Source: an uncultured Muribaculaceae bacterium (lineage in GTDB: Bacteria; Bacteroidota; Bacteroidia; Bacteroidales; Muribaculaceae). Taken from it: a stretch of 64,000 nucleotides of DNA. Made by a program: the position numbers and the translations under genes. Shown here piece by piece: positions 15,791-25,229 of this stretch. The DNA lies in assembly GCA_910586975.1 (NCBI GenBank), contig CAJUKX010000009.1:1-64000 (forward strand). Direction: 5' to 3'. Under the pieces are notes generated by a model. It had not been told where the DNA came from. It ran no database searches and worked only from the letters and a program-made list of their open reading frames with translations. Within the stretch, counting starts at the first letter, position 1; each line of letters opens with the position of its first letter.

Positions 15791-16960
15791 ATGGATAACT
15801 TCAGCTATCAGTCACCTACCCGCTACGTTTTTGGCAAAGGGGTGGAAAATCAAACCGGAAAGCTCGTCAATGAGATCGGATGTAAAAAGATAATGCTTGT
15901 ATACGGCCGTGGCTCGGCTGTGAAATCAGGCCTTATCGACAGGGTTAAAGCATCGCTCGCCGATGCCGGAATAAAGTTTACAGAGCTGAGCGGTATATGT
16001 CCCAATCCCACCGATGATAAAGTCAGAGAAGGCATCGACATCTGCCGTGCTGAAAATGTCGACGGACTTCTTGCAGTAGGTGGCGGTTCGGTGATTGATA
16101 CCGCCAAGGCCATTGCAGCCGGTACTCTTTACAACGGAGATTTCTGGGATTTCTATTGTGGCAAAGCCATTGTGAAGGATGCTCTGCCCATAGGCGTAGT
16201 TCTTACAATACCCGCTGCAGGCAGCGAAGGCAGCGGAAACAGCGTTATCACAAATTCAGCTCTTAAACAGAAAATAAGCATACGTACCGATTATGCCCTG
16301 CGCCCCAAGTTTGCGGTGATGAATCCCGAGCTTACACTTACACTGCCAATGTCGCAGACAGCTGCAGGCATTGCCGACATGATGGCTCACATAATGGAAC
16401 GCTACTTCTCTCCAACCGAAGGAGTTGAGACCACCGACCGCCTGTGCGAAGGTCTGCTCAAGGCTATAATCACCGAGGGCAGAACTTTGGTTGAAAATCC
16501 CGACAATTACGACGCGCGTGCAAATATAATGTGGAGCGGCACACTGGCCCACAATGGCATCTGCGGATGCGGACGCCGTGAGGAATGGTCGGCACACGGT
16601 CTGGAGCACGTTCTCTCGGCACTGTACGATGTGACTCACGGAGCCGGACTGGCTGTAGCATTCCCCGCTTGGATGACATACATGACCCACAAGAACCCAT
16701 CGAAAATTGCTCAATTCGGCCGCCGGGTGTTTGATGTAGACATTGAAAACGACCGCGAGGCAGCTATGGAGGGCATAAAACGTCTGCGCGAATTTTTCAA
16801 ATATTTGTCATTGCCACTCACATTGGGCGACCTCGGTATCACCGACCCCGACTTCGGCAAGTTCACTTCTGACTTCCACCGCGACAAGGGTACTCCATGG
16901 GGCAATTACTACCCTCTCTATCCGTCAGATACCGAAATCATATACCGATTGATGCAATAA
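15791..16960 (+). CDS. Iron-containing alcohol dehydrogenase (butanol dehydrogenase type)
   Basis: A 389-residue NAD(P)H-dependent alcohol/aldehyde oxidoreductase of the YqhD/BDH type. The N-terminal Rossmann part includes GGGSVIDTAKAIA (about 97-109) and the C-terminal domain supplies metal ligands (IADMMAHIMERYF, then GLEHVLSALYDVTHGAGLA). The metal is probably Fe2+. It is followed by a terminator. Confidence 0.92.
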   Translation: MDNFSYQSPTRYVFGKGVENQTGKLVNEIGCKKIMLVYGRGSAVKSGLIDRVKASLADAGIKFTELSGICPNPTDDKVREGIDICRAENVDGLLAVGGGSVIDTAKAIAAGTLYNGDFWDFYCGKAIVKDALPIGVVLTIPAAGSEGSGNSVITNSALKQKISIRTDYALRPKFAVMNPELTLTLPMSQTAAGIADMMAHIMERYFSPTEGVETTDRLCEGLLKAIITEGRTLVENPDNYDARANIMWSGTLAHNGICGCGRREEWSAHGLEHVLSALYDVTHGAGLAVAFPAWMTYMTHKNPSKIAQFGRRVFDVDIENDREAAMEGIKRLREFFKYLSLPLTLGDLGITDPDFGKFTSDFHRDKGTPWGNYYPLYPSDTEIIYRLMQ

Positions 16961-16979
16961 ACCCTTAGATACAGCATAA

Positions 16980-17001
16980 AAATACCCTCAACAGGGTATT
17001 T
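16980..17001 (+). terminator. Terminator after the alcohol dehydrogenase
   Basis: AAATACCCT (16980-16988) pairs perfectly with AGGGTATTT (16993-17001) around a 4-nt loop. It is a simple stem with a weak T tail. Confidence 0.7.
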
Positions 17002-17021
17002 CATCACTGAAAAAACTGCAC

Positions 17022-17119
17022 TAACTTTGCAATGTCAAGTAAAAGCATTTGATAAACCCATAAGTTAAGTAAAGTTTCGTAATAAACCCCGGCGTTTCTG
17101 TGGATTTCGCCGGGGTTTA
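17022..17119 (+). ncRNA. Candidate small RNA with its own promoter and terminator
   Basis: TAACTTTGC (17022-17030) is a strong -7 element, but no gene starts soon after it; the only frame is six codons. About 50 bp later a perfect 12-bp G/C-rich stem (17083-17094 with 17108-17119) looks like a terminator. A transcript of about 80 nt would result. A separate promoter for the next gene lies at 17166. Confidence 0.45.
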
Positions 17120-17165
17120 TGCATGACTACAGCCATATATTTTTGCAAAAGCAAAAAATATACCT

Positions 17166-17174
17166 TAACTTTGC
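17166..17174 (+). promoter_or_regulatory. Promoter of the YigZ-family gene
   Basis: TAACTTTGC matches the -7 element 38 bp before the ATG at 17213. It rules out the longer frame that begins at 17123. Confidence 0.65.
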
Positions 17175-17212
17175 AAAAGAAGTATGTTTTATCAGCATAT
17201 TCAGAGCCTATT

Positions 17213-17809
17213 ATGTCAGATATCTTCCGAACAATCAACGGACCGGCTGAAGCGATATACACCGAGAAGCGAAGCAAATTTCTTGCTTTCGCCTACCACG
17301 TCGCATCTGTCGAAGAGGTAAAAGAAATCATAGCGGGCCTTAACAAGAAGTATTTTGATGCGCGTCACGTATGCTGGGCGTATATGCTCGGACCGGAAAG
17401 GCTTGAATTCAGGGCCAACGACAACGGCGAACCGTCAGGAACGGCCGGAAAACCCATTTTAGGCCAGATAAACTCATACGAGCTTACAGATATACTGATT
17501 GCAGTTGTAAGATACTTCGGAGGAGTGAAACTCGGCACATCAGGCCTGATTACCGCATACCGACAAGCAGCCCGCGATGCCATAGAGAATGCTGAGATAA
17601 TCGAGTGCCATCGCATGAAACATCTGAGCTTCACATTCCCCTACATGGCAATGAACGACGTTATGAAAATTTCGAGATTTGACGGCGTCACAGTGACCGG
17701 GACCACCTTCGACAACACATGCCTGATGGAGCTTGACATAGAGCTTGACAGATTCGACGAAATCTTCAACCGGCTCAGCGATATCGACGGTGTAACCATG
17801 AACGACTAA
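17213..17809 (+). CDS. YigZ/IMPACT family protein
   Basis: A 198-residue UPF0029 protein. The N-terminal IMPACT domain holds YTEKRSKFLAFA, then DARHVCWAYMLG and the conserved DNGEPSGTAGKPIL, followed by RYFGGVKLGTSGL. The smaller C-terminal domain has an EF-G domain V-like fold. Members are thought to act in translation regulation or as proline peptidases; the role is unsettled. The ATG at 17213 fits the family N-terminus and lies downstream of the promoter. Confidence 0.9.
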   Translation: MSDIFRTINGPAEAIYTEKRSKFLAFAYHVASVEEVKEIIAGLNKKYFDARHVCWAYMLGPERLEFRANDNGEPSGTAGKPILGQINSYELTDILIAVVRYFGGVKLGTSGLITAYRQAARDAIENAEIIECHRMKHLSFTFPYMAMNDVMKISRFDGVTVTGTTFDNTCLMELDIELDRFDEIFNRLSDIDGVTMND

Positions 17810-17828
17810 TTTTCCAATCATATTTTTA

Positions 17829-19952
17829 ATGAACTACTTAAGCAAAACCCTAACAATGAGCGCAGCTTTACTTATGACGGCAACCACCGCCTGTAACAAA
17901 CCTGCGCCGCAGGCCGATGAGGAAATCATCGAACAACAGGATTATCACAGCACTACGGGTATTTTCGACATTGACGCACTTGAGGCTCTCGGTCGCGTGA
18001 GCTCACCGTGTGTATCGCCCGACGGTAAAAAGGTACTCTACGGCATCTCATACGAAAGCGTACCTCAAAACAGGTCGAACAACGAACTTTGGGTAATGAA
18101 CGTGGACGGCTCGGAGCAGACACGTATCACCAAGACTGCAAAAAGCGAAAGCAACGCCGTATGGATTGAAGAAGGCAAACGCATAGCCTTCCTTTATCCC
18201 GATGCCGATGGCAAACCTCAGGTATGGGCCATGGCTCCCGACGGCAGCGACCGCAAACAGCTGTCAAAGGAAGAAAACGGCATTCAGGGCTTCCTTTTCT
18301 CGCCCGACGAGAAAAAGGTGGTAATGATTGGCAACGTGAAGTACAGCCGCAACGCCGACGACATCTATCCCGATCTGCCCAAGGCCACAGGCCGCGTGAT
18401 CGACGACCTAATGTACAAACATTGGGATGAATGGGTTACAGAAATCCCCCACCCCTTTGTAGGCAACTTCGACGGCAACGCCATCACAGACGTAGCCGAC
18501 ATAATGATCGACGAGCCTTACGAATCGCCCATGAAACCCTTTGGCGGCGTGGAATCGTTTGCATGGACTCCCGACAGCAAGAGCCTTGTTTATACATCAC
18601 GCAAGAAGACAGGCCTTGAATATGCCATCTCTACCAACAGCGATCTCTATCTCTACGATCTCGAAAGCAAGAACACCCGCAATCTCACCGAGGGTATGAT
18701 GGGCTACGATACCAACCCCGCTTTCTCACCCGACGGCAAGTACATGGCTTGGCTGAGCATGGAACGCGATGGTTATGAAGCCGACAAGAACCGCCTGTTC
18801 ATAATGGATATGGCTACCGGTGCCAAGACCGACCTAACTGTTGACTGGGACTATACAATCGAAGAATTTGCATGGAATCCCAATTCTCAGAAAATCTGGT
18901 TTATCGCATACCATCAGGGCGTTGCTCCGGTATTTGAAATCGACATTAATACAAAGGCTGTAGCAACAGTGGCCGAAGGCATGGTAGACTACACTTCGCT
19001 CTCTGTAGTGGATGAGTCAACCTTGATAACCATGAATCACTCAATGCTTCGTCCCAACGAAGTATATTCAGTGACAAACGGCACACCTGCCAAGCAGCTC
19101 ACCGACGTAAACGGCAAAATCTTCGCACAGCTTGAAATGCCTACCGTAGAGAAGCGCATGGTACCCACCACCGATGGCAAAGAAATGCTCACATGGGTAA
19201 TCTATCCTCCCAAATTTGACAAGACCAAAAAGTATCCTGCAATCCTCTATTGCCAGGGTGGCCCTCAGTCGGCTGTAAGCCAGTTCTGGAGCTACCGTTG
19301 GAACTTCGCCCTCATGGCATCCAACGATTACATAATCATCGCTCCCAACCGCCGCGGTGTCCCCGGATTCGGTACTGAATGGGAAGAACAGATTTCAAAA
19401 GATTATCCCGGCCAGAACATGCGCGACTATCTGAGCGCTGTTGACTATATGAAGCAGGAACCCTTCATCGACGCTGAACATATCGGTGCAACCGGTGCCA
19501 GCTACGGAGGCTTCTCAGTATACTGGCTCGCAGGTAACCACGATGGCCGCTTCGCTGCATTGCTCGCTCACGCCGGTATCTTCAATATCGAGGCTCAGTA
19601 TCTTGAAACTGAAGAAATGTGGTTTGCCAACTGGGATATGGGTGGCGCTTACTGGGAAAAGGACAATGCCATCGCACAGCGCACTTTTGCCAACTCACCC
19701 CATCGCTTTGTTGACCGTTGGACCACTCCTATCATGATTTCTCACGGCGAATACGACTATCGCATCCTTGCCTCACAGGGTATGGCAGCCTTCAATGCAG
19801 CCAAGCTCCGCGGCATCCCGGCCGAAATGGTAATCTATCCTGATGAAAATCACTGGATTCTCAAACCTCAGAACGCCATCATGTGGCAACGTCTCTTCTT
19901 CAGATGGTTTGACAAGTGGCTCAAACCCGCTGCTGAAAAAGCTGAGAAATAA
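17829..19952 (+). CDS. S9 family peptidase, predicted lipoprotein
   Basis: A 707-residue prolyl oligopeptidase/dipeptidyl peptidase-like enzyme. The N-terminus has a hydrophobic segment and a likely lipobox ending at Cys22 (TATTAC), so it is probably a periplasmic or surface lipoprotein. Residues about 45-430 form a TolB/WD40-like propeller with SPDGK repeats; residues 450-700 are the alpha/beta hydrolase with Ser in GASYGGF, Asp in GEYDYRIL and His in DENHWIL. It probably trims peptides for uptake. Confidence 0.92.
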   Translation: MNYLSKTLTMSAALLMTATTACNKPAPQADEEIIEQQDYHSTTGIFDIDALEALGRVSSPCVSPDGKKVLYGISYESVPQNRSNNELWVMNVDGSEQTRITKTAKSESNAVWIEEGKRIAFLYPDADGKPQVWAMAPDGSDRKQLSKEENGIQGFLFSPDEKKVVMIGNVKYSRNADDIYPDLPKATGRVIDDLMYKHWDEWVTEIPHPFVGNFDGNAITDVADIMIDEPYESPMKPFGGVESFAWTPDSKSLVYTSRKKTGLEYAISTNSDLYLYDLESKNTRNLTEGMMGYDTNPAFSPDGKYMAWLSMERDGYEADKNRLFIMDMATGAKTDLTVDWDYTIEEFAWNPNSQKIWFIAYHQGVAPVFEIDINTKAVATVAEGMVDYTSLSVVDESTLITMNHSMLRPNEVYSVTNGTPAKQLTDVNGKIFAQLEMPTVEKRMVPTTDGKEMLTWVIYPPKFDKTKKYPAILYCQGGPQSAVSQFWSYRWNFALMASNDYIIIAPNRRGVPGFGTEWEEQISKDYPGQNMRDYLSAVDYMKQEPFIDAEHIGATGASYGGFSVYWLAGNHDGRFAALLAHAGIFNIEAQYLETEEMWFANWDMGGAYWEKDNAIAQRTFANSPHRFVDRWTTPIMISHGEYDYRILASQGMAAFNAAKLRGIPAEMVIYPDENHWILKPQNAIMWQRLFFRWFDKWLKPAAEKAEK

Positions 19953-19965
19953 AGTCATAATAACT

Positions 19966-20004
19966 AAAAAAACCTCGCCGGAAAAATCCGACGAGGTTTT
20001 TTAT
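19966..20004. terminator. Bidirectional terminator
   Basis: AAAAAACCTCG and CGAGGTTTTTT form a stem with A and T runs on both sides. It separates the convergent S9 peptidase and reverse rubrerythrin genes and can serve both. Confidence 0.85.
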
Positions 20005-20048
20005 TTGTATCAAGGCTCATAATCTCGGAGCCTTCATCAGGTCGATGA

Positions 20049-20600
20049 TTACTTACCGAAGTAGCGCTTGTAGAGACCTTCGAAACCACGACCGTGACGA
20101 GCTTCGTCCTTAGCCATTTCATGAACTGTATCGTGAATGGCGTCGAGGTTCTGTTCTTTTGCACGACGGGCAATGCGCATCTTGTCTTCGTTGGCACCGG
20201 CTTCGGCGAGCATACGCTTTTCGAGGTTAGTCTTGGTGTCCCAAACGCATTCGCCGAGGAGTTCAGCAAACTTGGCAGCGTGTTCAGCTTCTTCGAAAGC
20301 GTAGCGCTTGAAAGCTTCAGCGATTTCGGGATAGCCTTCGCGGTCGGCCTGGCGCGACATTGCGAGGTACATACCTACTTCGCCGCATTCGCCGTTGAAG
20401 TGAGCTGTGAGGTCAGCGATCATCTGTTCGTCAGTACCACGGGCAACACCGATTTCGTGTTCGGTAACGAAGTTGAGGGCTTCGCCTTCTTCAACTTCCT
20501 TGAAAGCCTTGGCGGGAGCACCGCAGATGGGGCACTTTTCGGGGGCGTGTTCGCCTTCATATACATAGCCGCATACTGTGCAGATAAATTTCTTTTTCAT
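20049..20600 (-). CDS. Reverse rubrerythrin (NADH peroxidase)
   Basis: A 183-residue hydrogen peroxide-reducing enzyme of anaerobes. A rubredoxin domain comes first (Cys7 and Cys10 in CTVCGY, Cys23 and Cys26 in CPICGAP), followed by a ferritin-like diiron four-helix domain ([31 protein letters not shown]). This order is the reverse of classical rubrerythrin. It protects the anaerobe from oxygen. It is a single gene with a leader of about 50 bp. Confidence 0.93.
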   Translation of the reverse strand: MKKKFICTVCGYVYEGEHAPEKCPICGAPAKAFKEVEEGEALNFVTEHEIGVARGTDEQMIADLTAHFNGECGEVGMYLAMSRQADREGYPEIAEAFKRYAFEEAEHAAKFAELLGECVWDTKTNLEKRMLAEAGANEDKMRIARRAKEQNLDAIHDTVHEMAKDEARHGRGFEGLYKRYFGK

Positions 20601-20804
20601 GTGAGTTAGTTTTGTTTCGTAATTGGTTGAATTTATATTTTTCAGAAAACAAATTTATGAATAATTTATTGGTTTACAAAACTAAAATGAAAAATAATAA
20701 AGATAGTTTTGCATATTTTAACGAAAATATCAAGACCACTTTTGCGCTCAAAAGGGTTAATTATGTATAACTTTGCATGTTGAATGCAATTAAACGTAAC
20801 TGAC

Positions 20805-21815
20805 ATGAAACGATGGTTGATTATTATACTCGCAATTGCGGGATTGGTAGGAATCACAGGACTGACTCTGATGATGCGTGAATTTGACGCAGAAGAGGCT
20901 GTACGTGTGAATATTCCTAAAGGCGCCACAAACGAGAGTGTCCGCGACTCGCTTACCTCATCATTAGGCTCGGGGTATGGCGGATTGGTATACCGATTAT
21001 GGAGAATGGCTTCGGGCAGCACTGAGAAAGCCCACGGTTCTTATCTTATCGAACCCGGTACTAAAGTAGTTGAGACAGTACACCGCCTTGGCAAAGGCCG
21101 GCAGACGCCTGTAAACCTTACCATCAACAACGTAAGGACTTTCAACGACTTGAAAAAAAGAATATCCTCAAAGCTCGAAATATCTCAGGAAGAACTCGAC
21201 AAGGCGTTCAAGACCGTATTGTCAAAACACCCGCAGTTTGGTAATTCCGTATCGACCTATCCGGCTTCCGTGCTACCCGATACGTACGAATTCTATTGGA
21301 CAGACTCGGCCGAGCATGTAGTGGAAAAGCTGGTGGGAATAAGAGATAATTTCTGGACCAAGGAAAGGCTTGACAAAGCCGCCAAATTGGGATTGACACC
21401 TGTAGAAGTGGCTACCATAGCATCTATAGTAGAGGAAGAGTCCAACAAGAAAGACGAGCGACCGATGATTGCCCGATTGTACATAAACCGTGTGAAGCAG
21501 GGTATGAAACTTCAGGCCGATCCTACCGTAAAATTTGCCACAGGTAATTTTGCGCTAAGACGAATAACCGGCAAGCACCTGCGTACCGATTCGCCATACA
21601 ACACTTACAAAAATGTGGGATTGCCCCCCGGCCCTATACGTGTTCCTAATGCAGCTACATTGGATGCTGTGCTTAACGCTCCTGAACACAATTACATCTA
21701 TATGTGTGCTAAGGAAGATTTTTCAGGACGACATAACTTTGCAGCCGATTATGCAACTCACCGGAAGAATGCCAAGAAATATCAGGCAGCTCTAAACCGA
21801 AGAGGCATACGCTGA
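20805..21815 (+). CDS. mltG: Endolytic murein transglycosylase MltG (YceG-like)
   Basis: Cleaves nascent glycan strands at the inner membrane. Starting at MKRWLIIILAIAGL gives 336 residues with one N-terminal membrane anchor, a LysM-like segment and the YceG catalytic domain: IASIVEEES with the catalytic Glu, QADPTVKFA, and the C-terminal YNTYKNVGLPPGPI. An ATG 7 codons earlier (20784) is possible, but it is only about 8 bp from the TAACTTTGC promoter box at 20768-20776. The gene is flanked by a strong terminator. Confidence 0.93.
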   Translation: MKRWLIIILAIAGLVGITGLTLMMREFDAEEAVRVNIPKGATNESVRDSLTSSLGSGYGGLVYRLWRMASGSTEKAHGSYLIEPGTKVVETVHRLGKGRQTPVNLTINNVRTFNDLKKRISSKLEISQEELDKAFKTVLSKHPQFGNSVSTYPASVLPDTYEFYWTDSAEHVVEKLVGIRDNFWTKERLDKAAKLGLTPVEVATIASIVEEESNKKDERPMIARLYINRVKQGMKLQADPTVKFATGNFALRRITGKHLRTDSPYNTYKNVGLPPGPIRVPNAATLDAVLNAPEHNYIYMCAKEDFSGRHNFAADYATHRKNAKKYQAALNRRGIR

Positions 21816-21826
21816 TTCCCGTTTCA

Positions 21827-21880
21827 AAACACAGCCGCAGCCCTATAGTCTTAAAAAGCTATAGGGCTGCGGCTGTGTTT
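21827..21880. terminator. Strong bidirectional terminator
   Basis: A 22-bp perfect stem (21827-21848 with 21859-21880) around a 10-nt loop, with A and T at the ends. It separates mltG from the convergent TPR gene. Confidence 0.85.
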
Positions 21881-21890
21881 GATATATTAT

Positions 21891-22757
21891 TCAGTGTTTA
21901 TTGGATTTGAACAGTTCGTTTACCTTAACGGGATTGGCTCCGAGTTCGATGGCTCGCTCAGCATCGCGGCGGGCATCATCGTTTCTGAATCGGTCGCGGT
22001 TGAGCCGCGCCCTGTAATAGTACAACTCAGCATCTTTGGGATAAGCTATCATAGCCTCACCAAGTACCTCCGACGCTTCGGTCAATTCATTCAAAGCCAA
22101 GTGACAACCTGCCAGCGCAGCATAATATTCGGCTGTCGGTTCCGTTTCGATTATCCGCTCAAAGTAAGGAATAGCCTTGCGCTCGCGTCCTGTCATTGAA
22201 TACAAGGTGGCAAGGGCAATGGCAGTGTCAAACGACTTGGGCGCAACAGACTCAAGGACATTGAAATCAGCCTCGGCTCCTTTCATGTTTCCGCCATAAA
22301 GTGAAATCATGCCGTGAAGATACCTGGCCTCGGTCGAAAGAGAGTCAAGCTTTATAACATGTTCAAAATCGTCAAAGGCTGATTTTTGCTTTCCCATATT
22401 CAAATAGGTTTTACCTCGCCCAAGGTAGAGAACCGTCATGTTTGGAGCAATATCAAGGCCACGGTTGTAAGTTGCAACAGCAAGAGTATCATTACCGATA
22501 CAAGAATATACCTTAGCCAGATTATACAGCACAAGGGCGTTTGACGGATGGTTGGGCTTCACACCCAAGGCGTCGCTGAGCCTGGCTGCCGCTTCGGGCC
22601 AATTCTGCTCTTTGATTGCATCTTCGGCCTCGCCCATCAATAAAAAATAAGGATCGGCCTCAAAAACCGAGTCATTCAGATAAGCTTCGGTCTGAGCAGC
22701 GCATGCAAACCGGCTGACACATACAATAATAAATAAGGATAATAGATACTTGTTCAT
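21891..22757 (-). CDS. Secreted tetratricopeptide repeat protein
   Basis: A 288-residue protein with an N-terminal signal peptide (MNKYLLSLFIIVCVSRF, cleavage near ACAAQ) and about seven TPR units (NALVLYNLAKVYSCIGNDT, VLYLGRGKTYLNMGKQ, and so on). It is probably a periplasmic scaffold; partners are unknown. The ATG at 22757 follows AAAGAG and lies downstream of a minus-strand TAACTTTGC box, so it is preferred to a TTG eight codons upstream. Confidence 0.85.
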   Translation of the reverse strand: MNKYLLSLFIIVCVSRFACAAQTEAYLNDSVFEADPYFLLMGEAEDAIKEQNWPEAAARLSDALGVKPNHPSNALVLYNLAKVYSCIGNDTLAVATYNRGLDIAPNMTVLYLGRGKTYLNMGKQKSAFDDFEHVIKLDSLSTEARYLHGMISLYGGNMKGAEADFNVLESVAPKSFDTAIALATLYSMTGRERKAIPYFERIIETEPTAEYYAALAGCHLALNELTEASEVLGEAMIAYPKDAELYYYRARLNRDRFRNDDARRDAERAIELGANPVKVNELFKSNKH

Positions 22758-22869
22758 CTCTTTGCTGATTGGTGAGTGCAAAGTTAGGATAAAAAGTTCG
22801 ATTAGTGTTAATAAATTATTTTAAATTGTGTAAGATATTCCAAAATTTAGTCGTAACTTTGTACCGAAT

Positions 22870-23823
22870 ATGAACTGTTTGATTCCACACATCGAATATC
22901 TTTTGCAATACAACGATTGCGTGATTGTGCCCGGTCTGGGCGCGATTTTGGCTCATAATATGGCGCCGAGATATGATGAGGAAGAACAGATGTGGCATGC
23001 ACCCGCAAGAGTATTTTCATTCAATCCCGCACTTTCACGCACCGACGGCATGCTGGCATCGTCCATAGCGCGCCGCGAAGGCATATCGTATGACTCGGCC
23101 ACTTCGATAGTGCGTAAGGAAGTTGAAAAGATGCTGGCCTCACTCGATGAAAAGCATGAGTTGTCGTTGGGTAACGCCGGAACACTTTATATGGATGAAG
23201 AAGGACTGCTGAGCTATACTCCCGGCACTGCACAATGGCTTTCGCCTGATTTTATGTGGTTGCCGCAGGTGAACCTCGGGCTACAACGCCGTGTGTCTGA
23301 GATCATGGAATCCCATGCCCGCATCAACCGTCGCAATAAACTGTCATCCATATTATTAAGATGTGGACAAGCTGCGGCTTGCATCGCCGTGATGATTACT
23401 CTTGGATGGATAGTTGTCCAGAATCTCACCTACGCCCCCGAAGAGCAGTTCGCTTCGATTGTGCCTAATGTGGTTGCAAACAATCATACCGCAAATGTAG
23501 CCGCCGGCAACAATCCTGTGGTTCTTGTACTTGCAAAGGCTCCCGAAGGCGAGGTTATTGAAAACATTCCTGCACCCAAAGTTGTTAAAGAGGAGAAAAA
23601 TAACTCTGCCCGATACTATCTTATCGTAGCATCTCTCGCGTCTGAAAATGAAGCGAAGAAGTTCCTCAAACAACACACTGACAGCAACTTAGGCATTTTT
23701 GAAAAAGATGGCAGATACCGTATATACGCGGCTTCAGGCAATACGATAGAAAGCGTAAGCTCTATCCAAAAAACTGAAGACTTCGCGTCGCGTTATCCCA
23801 ATGCCTGGATTTGCCGTAAGTAA
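22870..23823 (+). CDS. HU-CCDC81 and SPOR domain protein
   Basis: A 317-residue Bacteroidetes protein. The N-terminal 130 residues match the HU-CCDC81-type domain pair (IEYLLQYNDCVIVPGLGAI, then GTLYMDEEGLLSYTP). One membrane helix follows near 170-190 (ACIAVMITLGWIVVQNL), then a linker and a C-terminal SPOR domain (RYYLIVASLASENEAKKFL) that binds peptidoglycan at division sites. Linking a DNA- or protein-binding HU-like domain to a septal SPOR domain suggests a division role; this is inferred. The GTAACTTTG box is 10 bp before the ATG. Confidence 0.88.
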   Translation: MNCLIPHIEYLLQYNDCVIVPGLGAILAHNMAPRYDEEEQMWHAPARVFSFNPALSRTDGMLASSIARREGISYDSATSIVRKEVEKMLASLDEKHELSLGNAGTLYMDEEGLLSYTPGTAQWLSPDFMWLPQVNLGLQRRVSEIMESHARINRRNKLSSILLRCGQAAACIAVMITLGWIVVQNLTYAPEEQFASIVPNVVANNHTANVAAGNNPVVLVLAKAPEGEVIENIPAPKVVKEEKNNSARYYLIVASLASENEAKKFLKQHTDSNLGIFEKDGRYRIYAASGNTIESVSSIQKTEDFASRYPNAWICRK

Positions 23824-23865
23824 GAGTGTGTTTGTATTTTACACACAAATTTATACTAAACTGAA

Positions 23866-24417
23866 ATGGAATCAATTCACGACCTCCTTATCCGTCGTCA
23901 TTCAATCCGACGCTACACTTCTGAAAGCATATCGGCCGAAGATGTAAAGACCATACTTGAAGCCGCATTGCTCGCTCCGTCGTCAAAGAGCGTACGACCC
24001 TGGCAATTCATAATCGTAGAGAATAAAGATGATTTGCAGCGTCTTTCGGAATGTAAAGCAAACGGCGGACGCCCCGTTGCAAATTGTCCGCTCGCTGTAG
24101 TTGTATGTGCCGACCCCTCGCGCAGCGATATGTATATCGAAGATATGTCAATCGCCGCTGCATATATGCAGCTTCAGGCCACAGCCCTCGGTCTTGGCGC
24201 ATGCTGGATTCAGGTGCGCAACCGCTTTGCAGCAGATGGTGAAGATGCCGAGACCATAGTGCGCGAAATATTGGGAATTCCCGATAATATCGTGGTTGAG
24301 TGCATAATGACAATAGGCCATCCCGACGAGGAACGACGCCCCGTTGACACCTCAAAATTGCTCTGGGAAAAAGTTCACATTGATAATTGGAAATCACAAG
24401 ATATTCCTGAAGAATAA
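23866..24417 (+). CDS. Nitroreductase family protein
   Basis: A 183-residue FMN-dependent oxidoreductase. RRHSIRRYTSESIS is the N-terminal FMN-binding motif, followed by LAPSSKSVRPWQFI, and GLGACWIQVRNRF near 110. The substrate is unknown; physiological roles range from quinone to nitroaromatic reduction. It is the first gene of a compact run with the DUF2520, KdsC-like and maf genes. Confidence 0.9.
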   Translation: MESIHDLLIRRHSIRRYTSESISAEDVKTILEAALLAPSSKSVRPWQFIIVENKDDLQRLSECKANGGRPVANCPLAVVVCADPSRSDMYIEDMSIAAAYMQLQATALGLGACWIQVRNRFAADGEDAETIVREILGIPDNIVVECIMTIGHPDEERRPVDTSKLLWEKVHIDNWKSQDIPEE

Positions 24418-24419
24418 GC

Positions 24420-25229
24420 ATGAGTAAACATACCACAGACATCATACCCGCCAATTTCAAGATTGCTCTTATAGGAGCCGGAAACGTAGCCACCCGATTG
24501 GGGCTGCGTCTTAAAGAAACGGGGTTTGATATGAGAGGTGTGTGCAGCCGGGGTGAATCTTCAAAAATCCTCGCTGAAAAATTAAATTGTGCCCGATTTC
24601 AACATCCCGGACAAATCCCTGCGGATGTAGATATGGTAATCATAGCGACATCAGATACATCAGTGTCTGATGTCGCTAAAAATATGCCTGAAATCAAGGG
24701 TATAGTAGCACATACCTCGGGCAGTATACCACTTGAATCACTATCAAGCTGTCATGCCCGGGCGGCGGTGCTTTATCCGCTACAGACATTCTCCAAAGAT
24801 GTTGATGTAAACATAGACGAAGTGCCTTTTTTCATAGAGGCGACCGACCCCGATACGCTCAATACAGTAAAAGCTGTTGCACAGGCATTATCTCCCAAAG
24901 TAATGGAAGCCGACTCAGCCATACGCTCATACCTGCATGTAGCCGGGGTGTTGTCGAGCAACTTCCCCATATATCTGCTTGAAATAACCAAACGTGTTCT
25001 CGGCGAGGTAAATCTTCCGCTCGATACAGTAAGACCGCTTGTTGAAGCCACCATATCCAAGGCATTCGGCATTGGTCCTGAAGCGGCCATGACAGGGCCT
25101 GCCCGACGTGGAGATGTATCAGTTATAAAGAAACAACTTTCATCTTTTCCCGAAGGCATAGACAAGCAGGTTTATGAAGTGATTTCCACCGCTATTTTAA
25201 ACGAATTTCATCCGGAACTCAAATTATGA
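24420..25229 (+). CDS. DUF2520/Rossmann-like NAD(P)-binding protein
   Basis: A 269-residue protein with an N-terminal NAD(P)-binding fold (IALIGAGNVATRLGLRL, about 16-32) like pyrroline-5-carboxylate and 6-phosphogluconate dehydrogenases, and a C-terminal helical DUF2520 domain (SFPEGIDKQVYEV at the end). The enzyme reaction is unknown. It starts 2 bp after the nitroreductase stop and overlaps the next gene by 4 bp. Confidence 0.88.
   Translation: MSKHTTDIIPANFKIALIGAGNVATRLGLRLKETGFDMRGVCSRGESSKILAEKLNCARFQHPGQIPADVDMVIIATSDTSVSDVAKNMPEIKGIVAHTSGSIPLESLSSCHARAAVLYPLQTFSKDVDVNIDEVPFFIEATDPDTLNTVKAVAQALSPKVMEADSAIRSYLHVAGVLSSNFPIYLLEITKRVLGEVNLPLDTVRPLVEATISKAFGIGPEAAMTGPARRGDVSVIKKQLSSFPEGIDKQVYEVISTAILNEFHPELKL

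Noticed and set aside
17123..17212. Extended N-terminus of the YigZ-family gene
   Set aside because: A promoter box lies inside the extension and the family N-terminus fits the ATG at 17213.
23824..23846. Weak GTGTGT/ACACAC hairpin after the SPOR gene as a terminator
   Set aside because: The stem is short, the loop A/T-rich and there is no T run; not listed as a feature.
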